Assembly: GCA_016297165.1 (NCBI GenBank)
Contig: JAEDHF010000124.1
Span: forward strand, 1 to 5,264
Length of the DNA stretch: 5,264 bases
Source of the DNA: Oscillospiraceae bacterium
Lineage (GTDB): Bacteria; Bacillota; Clostridia; Oscillospirales; Ruminococcaceae
Reading direction: 5' to 3'
In this document: positions 1-5,264 of the stretch, one piece after another
Numbering within the stretch: position 1 is the first letter of the stretch
How the letters are laid out: every line of letters begins with the position of its first letter
Notes under the pieces: model-generated
What the model was told of the DNA's origin: nothing
What the model saw: only the letters and a program-made list of their open reading frames with translations
The model's database searches: none
Program-made: the position numbers and the translations under genes

Positions 1-72
1 GTATTACGGGAGATCATAGCTAATATGTGGCTTTTCGGGTAATATTCAACAAATTAACTGCTATATTATATA
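1..72. other. Gene-free flank, no assignable feature
   Basis: No reading frame longer than about a dozen codons is open from the window edge: the three forward frames stop at about 19, 21 and 42. If a gene ends here, only an unrecognisable tail remains. The stretch is AT-rich. At 61-73 there is a perfect 13-bp palindrome (arms CTATAT and ATATAG around one T) directly abutting the tandem repeat that follows. No terminator with a T-run is visible for an upstream gene. Confidence 0.4.
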
Positions 73-116
73 GTTTTGCAGTAATGTTTTGTGCGTTTTG
101 CAGTAATGTTTTGTGC
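73..116. repeat. Perfect 22-bp tandem direct repeat, candidate LytTR operator
   Basis: Two identical 22-bp units abut at 73-94 and 95-116. Each contains GTTTTGCAGTAATG followed by TTTTGTGC. The hexamer GTTTTG therefore occurs four times (73, 86, 95, 108), giving two pairs each spaced exactly 22 bp. LytTR-family regulators are known to bind paired ~9-bp direct repeats with a GTT core and a 12-13 bp spacer, a period of 21-22 bp. AATGTTTTG at 83-91 and 105-113 fits 7 of 9 positions of the general LytTR consensus with a 13-bp spacer. The array ends 5 bp before the -35 element of the promoter for the LytTR gene at 335, the usual place for an activator site. The repeat is directly visible. Its role as an operator, possibly autoregulatory, is inferred. 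Confidence 0.6.
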
Positions 117-121
117 GGTGG

Positions 122-149
122 TTGCAATTATCAGAATTTGTGGTATAAT
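122..149 (+). promoter_or_regulatory. Sigma-A type promoter with extended -10, upstream of the LytTR gene
   Basis: A consensus -10 TATAAT lies at 144-149, preceded by TG at 141-142 (TGnTATAAT, extended -10). A weak -35, TTGCAA (122-127, 4 of 6 matches), sits 16 bp upstream. Transcription would start near 156, leaving a leader of roughly 180 nt. The weak -35 with a tandem repeat immediately upstream suggests an activated promoter. Confidence 0.65.
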
Positions 150-158
150 AGAAATATA

Positions 159-302
159 GGTCGCCTCTGAAAACCTATGCCTTTCTCTGCGCTATGCCTT
201 CAGCCGTCATATTGCACTGGATTTTCCTGATCAAATAATTTCTTGAAATCCGATAGCTGAATCAGCGGCACATACAAACGACATAGTTTTTCAGAGGGTG
301 CC
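159..302. mobile_element. 144-bp segment with imperfect terminal inverted repeats (MITE-like or IS remnant)
   Basis: The ends 159-180 and 281-302 are inverted repeats matching at 17 of 22 positions. The inner core 164-179 versus 282-297 matches at 15 of 16 (CCTCTGAAAA against TTTTCAGAGG). The interior carries smaller dyads: GCTGA-A-TCAGC at 256-266, and GGATTT (219-224) with AAATCC (246-251). No long ORF is present. On the minus strand one frame is open for about 30 codons and could be a degraded transposase end, but I do not recognise it. No target-site duplication is obvious. Because it starts about where transcription should start, it may equally be a structured mRNA leader. As a mobile element it would be a small non-autonomous insertion between the promoter and gene. 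Confidence 0.45.
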
Positions 303-334
303 TGCATTTACAATAATCCAACGAGGTAACGAGA

Positions 335-1123
335 ATGACAGAAAAAAGTATTTCATTTGTTGCAAACAGAAAGCATTATAAAATCCCCGTAGAAGACATA
401 CTGTATGTGTTTATGAAAAAGCAGGACGCTTTTGTACACCTTTCCGACGGTACTGTACTTAAGACGAGGATGACCTTTGCCGAGTTCAGGGAAGAGCTGG
501 GCGAGGAATTCATAAGAATACACAGAGGCTGTCTTGTTGCGGCTAAGGCCATACATAGCGTTAGTGATCGTATTACCCTCAGTAACGGCGATTGTCTCGA
601 GTATTCCTCACAGCACAGATATGAAATTCTTGAAAAATTCCGTGAGAAACAGCGTGTCATCATTCGTGCTCTCGCCGATAACGATAACCCCACAGAAAAT
701 GAGGAGTATCACCGTCATTACAAGTGCTTCGACGATATGCCTATTGCATTCGCCGATATTGAAATGATTTTCGCCGAGGAAAGCCAGGCGGTGGATTGGA
801 TATTCCGCTACGGAAACGAAGCGCTGGCGGTACTTGAAAACTGCCCCCTCGAAAGACTTATCGGCAGTAAGTTCAGCAGCATTTTTCCCAATATGGATAA
901 GAAATGGCTTAGAAGCTATGAGCATTCGACGATTTACGGCGAAACTCTTGAGCTTATCGAGTATAGCCCCGAAATCGACAAGTATCTCCGTATAATCTGT
1001 TTCCCGACCTTTAAGGGGCACTGCGGCTGTATGCTCTTCGATATATCCGAGACGAGGATTTCGGGAGATAAATTGGCAGGCGAGCAGGCAGTTCTCATGT
1101 ATTTAAAGAAAATATTAGGCTGA
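335..1123 (+). CDS. LytTR DNA-binding regulator with C-terminal PAS-like domain
   Basis: This is a predicted cytoplasmic transcription factor of 262 aa. Residues about 5-103 read as a LytTR DNA-binding domain: IPVEDILYV at 17-25, the hallmark FIRIHRGCLV at 59-68, and LSNGDCLEYS at 82-91. Residues about 129-240 look like a PAS-type sensor fold, with FRYGNEALAVLEN, then LIGSKFSSIFP, and an aromatic and hydrophobic C-terminal strand before FDISE. There is no receiver domain and no transmembrane segment, so it is not a standard LytR/AgrA response regulator. The DNA-binding domain is N-terminal and the sensor C-terminal, the reverse of the usual order. The PAS domain probably senses a small ligand or mediates dimerisation; the ligand cannot be read from the sequence. 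The start is chosen because GAGGT (323-327) lies 7 nt before the ATG. A terminator follows, so the gene is probably monocistronic. Direct repeats upstream suggest autoregulation. The LytTR call is firm, the PAS call moderate. Confidence 0.88.
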   Translation: MTEKSISFVANRKHYKIPVEDILYVFMKKQDAFVHLSDGTVLKTRMTFAEFREELGEEFIRIHRGCLVAAKAIHSVSDRITLSNGDCLEYSSQHRYEILEKFREKQRVIIRALADNDNPTENEEYHRHYKCFDDMPIAFADIEMIFAEESQAVDWIFRYGNEALAVLENCPLERLIGSKFSSIFPNMDKKWLRSYEHSTIYGETLELIEYSPEIDKYLRIICFPTFKGHCGCMLFDISETRISGDKLAGEQAVLMYLKKILG

Positions 1124-1133
1124 AGCACAATAC

Positions 1134-1167
1134 AAAACCCGTAACGTTTTTCGTCACGGGTTTTTTT
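1134..1167 (+). terminator. Rho-independent terminator after the LytTR-PAS gene
   Basis: A 13-bp stem with one mismatch (arms 1134-1146 and 1152-1164, core ACCCGT/ACGGGT) encloses a TTTTT loop and runs into seven Ts (1161-1167). It starts 10 nt after the stop codon and separates the regulator from the downstream operon. Confidence 0.92.
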
Positions 1168-1181
1168 CGGCTGTTGGATAA

Positions 1182-1200
1182 GGAAAAACAACATTTTTCC
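1182..1200. promoter_or_regulatory. Perfect 19-bp inverted repeat upstream of the operon promoter
   Basis: GGAAAAA and TTTTTCC are separated by 5 nt. Outer arms GGATA (1176-1180) and TATCC (1207-1211) are roughly concentric with it. The dyad lies 20 bp before the -35 box, where an activator or repressor dimer could bind. Read on the minus strand, 1211-1190 also forms two tandem 11-bp units matching at 9 of 11 positions. Short AT-rich dyads are common by chance, so the functional call is weak. Confidence 0.3.
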
Positions 1201-1220
1201 ACATTATATCCGAAAATATA

Positions 1221-1249
1221 TTGATGTTTTTAAGCTTATATGATATAAT
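1221..1249 (+). promoter_or_regulatory. Extended -10 promoter for the lipoprotein-sensor operon
   Basis: TTGATG (1221-1226, 4 of 6 matches to the -35 consensus) is followed after 17 bp by TATAAT (1244-1249). TG at 1241-1242 gives the extended TGnTATAAT form, as in the promoter at 122-149. The predicted start near 1256 leaves a leader of about 70 nt before the ATG at 1326. The leader contains a possible 6-bp stem (TTATGC 1261-1266 with GCATAA 1285-1290). Confidence 0.7.
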
Positions 1250-1291
1250 AAAATGACATTTTATGCTGTGCTGACAAGATACGGGCATAAC

Positions 1292-1300
1292 GCAGTAATG
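1292..1300 (+). promoter_or_regulatory. Third copy of the 9-mer GCAGTAATG in the operon leader
   Basis: The same 9-mer forms the centre of both upstream tandem repeats (78-86 and 100-108). Here it lies 26 nt before the first codon of the downstream operon, between the promoter and the ribosome binding site. Its partner 22 bp upstream (1270-1278) matches only 5 of 9 positions, so a paired LytTR site is not well supported. It could be chance or a single weak half-site. Confidence 0.25.
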
Positions 1301-1325
1301 GGAGAATAAAAGGAAGGAAATAATT

Positions 1326-3167
1326 ATGAACAAAAGCATTTTAAGGAAAGTAATATCTGCCGTACTTGCAGGAGCGATGATAACGGGGCTCTTTTCGGGC
1401 TGTAATTCATCAGCCGAAAATGAGGACAGGGAGACAATATCGGTATATTTATGGAGCTCGGCTCTTTACGAGAGCTTCGCCCCCTATATCCAGTCAAAAC
1501 TCCCCGATGTGAATATTCAGTTTGTTGTGGGAAATAACGACCTGGATTTTTACAGATTTATGAACGAGAACGGTAAGCTTCCCGATATAATAACATCACG
1601 CAGATTTTCTCTTCACGACGCAGCAAGCCTTAAGAATCAGCTTATGGATCTTTCCACCACCGAAATGGCAGGCGCAATATATGAATCCTATCTTGGAAAC
1701 TTCAAAAATGCCGACGGTACGGTAAACTGGCTGCCCATGTGCGGCGAGGTTGACGGACTTGTTGCAAACAGGGCTGTATTTGAAAAATATGATATTCCTC
1801 TGCCTACCGATTATGACAGCCTGATTTCTGCCTGCAAGGCGTTTCAGGAAGTCGGCGTCCGTGGATTTGCTGCCGATTTTTCATACGACTATACCTGCAT
1901 GGAAGTGCTGCAGGGACTTTCGATACCTGAGATAACCTCTATGGAGGGCTGTATCTGGCGAAGCGGCTACGAAGACCCCATGGATATGGAGGTAATAGGT
2001 CTTGATGACGTTGTATGGCCCGGCGCCTTCGAGCGTATGGAGCAGTTTATAAAGGACGCAGATATCCACCCGAGCGATGTCGAGTTCTCCTATGGCCCCG
2101 TTATAGAAATGTTCAAGAACGGCGAAGCGGCTGTTATCCGTTCGGGCGGCTCAAATACGGTAGCATTTCAGAATATGGGCGTGGACGCTGTTTTCCTCCC
2201 CTATTTCGGACAGGACGGCGAACAGTGGCTCCTTACATATCCTGCCTTCCATGTTGCACTCAATAAGGATCTGGAAAAGGACAAGACCCGTCATGAAAAG
2301 GCGTTGAAGGTGCTTGATACTATGCTCTCGGAGGAGGGTCAGAACACTCTCGCGAAGGGCGAGGACGTTATTACCTACAGTCAGAATGTAAATCTACAGC
2401 TTTCTCCGTATCTTGATAACCTTAAGCCCCTTATAGACAGCAATCATATGTATATTCGTATCGCTTCTAACGATTTCTTTGCAGTTTCAAAGGACGTTGT
2501 TTCTAAGATGATACAGGGCGAATATGACGCAAAGCAGGCGTACGAGGCTTTTGATTCACAGCTTAAACAGACAAAGGAAAACAGCGCCGAAACAATACTT
2601 TCCGTTGACGCCGACTATTCGGCTATATTCCATAAGAACGGCGGAAACGAAAGCTATTCCGTTATGGCGAATTCACTCCGCAGCTTCTACGGCAGCGATG
2701 TGCTTGTAGCACCCTGCAACAGCTTTACCGATTCGGTTTTCAAGGCTGATTACTCCGAAATAATGGTGGGCTATATGATTATGCCCAACCCTCTTTGCGC
2801 ATGGCAGTCGGAAATGAACGGCGCACAGCTTAAAGAGGTTGTAAAAGCGTATGTTGAGGGCTATGGAGGAGGTATTACCCCCTTTAACAGAGGCTCTCTC
2901 CCCGTAGTCAGCGGTATTTCTGTTGAAGTAAAGGAAGCTGACGGAGAATACACTCTCCTGCGTGTTCTTAAGGACGGTAAGGAGCTTAGCGACGCCGATA
3001 CATTCAAGGTTACCTGCCTTGACCTTGTTGCAAGCTTTAATACCTTCCTCGAAAATGAAAACTTCGTGCTTGAAAAGGAAGAGGACAGGGTAAGACCTGC
3101 ATGGACAGGATATATCAAGAACGGCGGCACATTAGCCGAACCCGAAAGCTATATTACAATTAAGTAA
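1326..3167 (+). CDS. Lipoprotein: family-1 solute-binding domain fused to a 5'-nucleotidase C-terminal-like domain
   Basis: This is a predicted surface lipoprotein of 613 aa. A basic, hydrophobic signal peptide ends in the lipobox-like FSGC with Cys26 as the lipidation site. Residues about 35-430 read as a family-1 (sugar/oligosaccharide type) solute-binding protein: ISVYLW at the start, LPDIIT, GLVANRAVFEKYDIPLPTDY near 144, FKNGEAAVIRSG from 263, then WLLTYP. After a linker, about 446-613 resembles the 5'-nucleotidase C-terminal domain: MANSLRSFYGSDV, NGAQLKEVV from 498, VVSGISVEV with Ser529, and LKDGKELSDADTFKVT from 548. The usual N-x-G-G-x-R motif is not kept (NSFTDS at 465-470). No metallophosphoesterase domain exists, so I infer ligand binding, not hydrolysis. 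The length exceeds the 400-450 aa usual for such binding proteins. AGGAAGG (1311-1317) sits 8 nt before the ATG. A paralogue follows after 24 bp. No permease or ATPase gene is nearby. The binding-protein call is strong and the C-terminal call moderate. Confidence 0.85.
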   Translation: MNKSILRKVISAVLAGAMITGLFSGCNSSAENEDRETISVYLWSSALYESFAPYIQSKLPDVNIQFVVGNNDLDFYRFMNENGKLPDIITSRRFSLHDAASLKNQLMDLSTTEMAGAIYESYLGNFKNADGTVNWLPMCGEVDGLVANRAVFEKYDIPLPTDYDSLISACKAFQEVGVRGFAADFSYDYTCMEVLQGLSIPEITSMEGCIWRSGYEDPMDMEVIGLDDVVWPGAFERMEQFIKDADIHPSDVEFSYGPVIEMFKNGEAAVIRSGGSNTVAFQNMGVDAVFLPYFGQDGEQWLLTYPAFHVALNKDLEKDKTRHEKALKVLDTMLSEEGQNTLAKGEDVITYSQNVNLQLSPYLDNLKPLIDSNHMYIRIASNDFFAVSKDVVSKMIQGEYDAKQAYEAFDSQLKQTKENSAETILSVDADYSAIFHKNGGNESYSVMANSLRSFYGSDVLVAPCNSFTDSVFKADYSEIMVGYMIMPNPLCAWQSEMNGAQLKEVVKAYVEGYGGGITPFNRGSLPVVSGISVEVKEADGEYTLLRVLKDGKELSDADTFKVTCLDLVASFNTFLENENFVLEKEEDRVRPAWTGYIKNGGTLAEPESYITIK

Positions 3168-3191
3168 GACTGAACAAAAACAGGAGAAAAT

Positions 3192-5048
3192 ATGATAAAA
3201 AGAATTATAGCCGTTCTTCTGACGGTAGGAATGCTTCTCGGTTTTGCAGGATGCGGTAAAGCCGAAGGTACGGGAAAGATTGAAATTACTATGTATCTCT
3301 GGGATAAATCTATGACCATGGAGCTTACACCATGGCTTAGGCAGCAGTTCCCCGATATAGATTTTACCTTCGTTGTGGGCTACAACTCTATGGAATTCTA
3401 TACCGACCTTGACGCAAGGGGCACCTTGCCCGATATAATAACCTGCCGTCGGTTTTCCCTTAACGACGCCGCACATTTGTCCGATAAGCTTATGGATCTG
3501 AGCGAGACAGATGTGGTAGGCAGCTTCTATGACAGCTATATTGAGAATAACAGAGAGCCGGGCGGCGCAATCCGATGGCTTCCCATGTGTGCGGTGGTTG
3601 ACGGATATATTGCGAACGTGGATCTCTTCGAGGAATACGGAATAGCTCTGCCCACGAATTATGAGGAATTTGCAGACGCCTGCCGCAAATTTGACGGGCT
3701 GGGTCTCCGATGCTATGTGAACGACTACCGTGAGGACTATTCCTGTATGGAAGCGCTTCAAGGCTGCGCTATTCCCGAGCTTATGACACTGGACGGTACA
3801 ATGTGGCGTGCAGAATACGAGAACGAAGCCATAGACGGTCAGACAGGACTTGACAGCAAGGTTTGGCCGAAGGTATTCGATAAGTTTGAGCAGTATATGA
3901 AGGACACTATGATAAAACCCGAGGATACGGTAATGTCCTTTGGCGATATGAAGGCTGCATTTATCGAGGGCAGAGCGGCAATAATGCGAGGCACCGCCAG
4001 TGATTGCACCGTTTTAAGAAAGGAAACCGGTATGAACGTCGTAATGCTCCCCTATTTCGGCGAGAGCTCCGAGGATAACTGGCTTCTTACATATCCCCAC
4101 TGTCAGGTTGCAGTAAACAAGGCTGTGGAGCAGGACAGCAGGAAAGCCGAGGCGGTTTTGCGTGTTCTGGAAGCTATGTTCAGCAGCGAAGGTCATATCC
4201 GTGTGGCTACAGACCGTGCAGTACTGAGCTACAGCAAGAATCTGAATATTGAGATTAACGATGTGTTCTCACAGGTAAAGGACTGCATAGACAGAAACCA
4301 CCTGTATATGCGCCTTGCGTCCACCGATATGTTCGCTGTTTCGAAGAATGTTGTTACGAAAATGATAACCGGCGAATACGGAGCAAGGGAAGCCTATGAG
4401 GATTTCAATGCACAGCTTACCGCAGCAAGGAATAGCGAGGCTCCCGAAATTGTTACAACCCAGAATACCCCGTACGACTATGCCTTCGGCGAGCATGGAA
4501 GCCCCGCCGCTTCCGCCGTTCTTAACACCATACGCAGACAGTACGGAAGCGATATAGCCGTAGGTTATTCAAGCGTTATTGCCTCCTCTGTGTTCAAGGG
4601 GGATTATTCGGCACAGCAGCTCAACAGGCTTATGGCGAATCGGCTTATTCTAAGAAGCGGCGAGCTTACGGGCGCAGAGCTTAAGCAGTATATGCAATGG
4701 CTTGTAAATACAAAGACTGACGGCTCGAAGCCTATACGACACAGTAATCTTATACCTGTCGCAAGCGGTATGGAATATACTCTTACCGATAACGGCGACG
4801 GAAGCTATACCCTTGGCGAAATTACCGTAAACGGCTCCCCCATTGATGATAATAAGATCTATAGCGTAATGTCAATGGGTGACGACGATTATATCGAGGC
4901 TCCCTATTACTGTAACTGTCCTATGCCGGAGGAGCTGAATGAAAAAATGGCAGTTATGGAGGATAATATTTACTCGTTATTCGTTTCTGCCCTTGAGGGC
5001 GGAAAACAGCTTGAGCCGCCCTCGGAATACGTTACCGTTTTACATTAA
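3192..5048 (+). CDS. Paralogous lipoprotein: solute-binding domain plus 5'-nucleotidase C-terminal-like domain
   Basis: This is a predicted surface lipoprotein of 618 aa and a tandem paralogue of the upstream gene. The signal peptide ends in FAGC with Cys21 as the lipid-attachment site. The binding-protein half (about 30-425) is roughly half identical by eye to its neighbour, sharing LPDIIT-RRFSL-DAA, LPMC, the stretch around CMEALQG, LPYFG, WLLTYP, and the SK-VV-KMI-GEY block. GYIANVDLFEEYGIALPTNY begins at 138 and FIEGRAAIMRG at 257. The C-terminal half (about 444-618) again fits the 5'-nucleotidase C-terminal pattern: LTGAELKQYM with Thr493-Gly494, VASGMEYTL with Ser525, and ITVNGSPIDDNKIYSV. 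It is more diverged, and the N-x-G-G-x-R position reads YSSVIASS. A Cys-Asn-Cys follows near the end. AGGAG (3182-3186) lies 5 nt before the ATG. The 24-bp gap has no terminator, so it is probably cotranscribed. Divergence of the recognition domain suggests a different ligand from its twin. Confidence 0.85.
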   Translation: MIKRIIAVLLTVGMLLGFAGCGKAEGTGKIEITMYLWDKSMTMELTPWLRQQFPDIDFTFVVGYNSMEFYTDLDARGTLPDIITCRRFSLNDAAHLSDKLMDLSETDVVGSFYDSYIENNREPGGAIRWLPMCAVVDGYIANVDLFEEYGIALPTNYEEFADACRKFDGLGLRCYVNDYREDYSCMEALQGCAIPELMTLDGTMWRAEYENEAIDGQTGLDSKVWPKVFDKFEQYMKDTMIKPEDTVMSFGDMKAAFIEGRAAIMRGTASDCTVLRKETGMNVVMLPYFGESSEDNWLLTYPHCQVAVNKAVEQDSRKAEAVLRVLEAMFSSEGHIRVATDRAVLSYSKNLNIEINDVFSQVKDCIDRNHLYMRLASTDMFAVSKNVVTKMITGEYGAREAYEDFNAQLTAARNSEAPEIVTTQNTPYDYAFGEHGSPAASAVLNTIRRQYGSDIAVGYSSVIASSVFKGDYSAQQLNRLMANRLILRSGELTGAELKQYMQWLVNTKTDGSKPIRHSNLIPVASGMEYTLTDNGDGSYTLGEITVNGSPIDDNKIYSVMSMGDDDYIEAPYYCNCPMPEELNEKMAVMEDNIYSLFVSALEGGKQLEPPSEYVTVLH

Positions 5049-5071
5049 GCACTTATGAATAGGAGTTCAAT

Positions 5072-5264
5072 ATGATGAAAAAACGGCTGAGCGCAATTAT
5101 TACTGCTGTTGTACTTATAATAGGAATAGCGGCAGTCAGCGTCAGTTATTACTCTTTCGTTTCCCGTACAATATACGCCGAAAGCATCTCCCACCTCACG
5201 GAAATTTTCCATCAGGCAAACCGTTCTCTGAATAATCTTGTGGGTAGGAACTGGACAAATATGC
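5072..5264 (+). CDS. N-terminal fragment of a membrane sensor protein (probable histidine kinase or GGDEF family), cut by window end
   Basis: Only the first 64 codons are present and the frame is open to the edge. The protein begins MMKKRLSAI, has one transmembrane segment at about residues 6-28, then an extracytoplasmic helix (SRTIYAESISHLTEIFHQAN, then RSLNNLVGRNW). That pattern, a short basic N-terminus, one membrane helix and a long amphipathic juxtamembrane helix, is typical of Firmicute sensors with an extracellular Cache-like domain feeding a histidine kinase, hybrid kinase or diguanylate cyclase. The output domain lies outside the window, so the class is an inference. AGGAG (5061-5065) is 6 nt before the ATG at 5072 and 9 nt before the ATG at 5075, so either codon could start; I chose the first. 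The 23-bp gap after the lipoprotein gene has no terminator, implying cotranscription and a possible receptor partnership. Confidence 0.7.
   Translation, partial: MMKKRLSAIITAVVLIIGIAAVSVSYYSFVSRTIYAESISHLTEIFHQANRSLNNLVGRNWTNM

Noticed and set aside
73..116. Possible CRISPR array
   Set aside because: The two units abut with no spacer, are only 22 bp long, and no cas gene is present.
608..1021. 137-codon open frame on the minus strand
   Set aside because: Antisense to the LytTR-PAS gene, with no convincing start signals and no family resemblance.
1250..1325. Possible riboswitch in the operon leader (for example purine or c-di-GMP class)
   Set aside because: The leader is only about 70 nt, with one 6-bp stem and no recognised conserved core or expression platform.
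1580..1593. TATAATAA sequence resembling a -10 box inside the first lipoprotein gene (also near 3428 in the second)
   Set aside because: It encodes the conserved Pro-Asp-Ile-Ile-Thr motif in both paralogues and has no matching -35, so protein conservation explains it.
3132..3761. 209-codon open frame on the minus strand
   Set aside because: It lies wholly opposite the well-supported second lipoprotein gene. The translation shows no recognisable domain, and no ribosome binding site or promoter suits it. It is an antisense shadow.
1326..5048. Active extracellular 5'-nucleotidase
   Set aside because: No metallophosphoesterase domain or its metal-binding His/Asp motifs are present in either protein; only the C-terminal recognition-type domain is suggested.

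Overview
The window looks like part of a chromosome from a gut-type Firmicute (Clostridia, probably near Ruminococcus/Oscillospiraceae). This is inferred from extended -10 promoters of the TGnTATAAT type, purine-rich AGGAGG-like ribosome binding sites, short lipoprotein signal peptides, a LytTR regulator and family-1 solute-binding lipoproteins, all at moderate GC. No sequence search was possible, so the assignment is tentative.

Layout, all genes on the + strand. Positions 1-334 hold no convincing gene but are dense in signals. There is a perfect 22-bp tandem repeat (73-116), a promoter 5 bp downstream of it (122-149), and a 144-bp segment bounded by imperfect terminal inverted repeats (159-302) that fills most of the leader. 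Positions 335-1123 encode a 262-aa LytTR-PAS transcription regulator, followed by a clear intrinsic terminator (1134-1167). A second extended -10 promoter (1221-1249) then drives an apparent operon: a 613-aa lipoprotein (1326-3167), a 618-aa paralogous lipoprotein (3192-5048, 24 bp later), and the start of a membrane sensor protein (from 5072, 23 bp later) that runs off the end of the window.

The notable point is the architecture of the two lipoproteins. Each begins as a family-1 extracellular solute-binding protein and ends in about 170 residues that resemble the C-terminal substrate-recognition domain of 5'-nucleotidases, without the metallophosphoesterase domain that normally precedes it and without the usual N-x-G-G-x-R motif. 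No ABC permease or ATPase gene is seen, and the next gene starts like a transmembrane sensor. My working inference is that the two lipoproteins are extracellular ligand-capture co-receptors for that sensor, with the LytTR-PAS protein as a neighbouring, possibly autoregulated, transcription factor. The domain calls come from reading the proteins by eye. The co-receptor role and the regulatory link are hypotheses.
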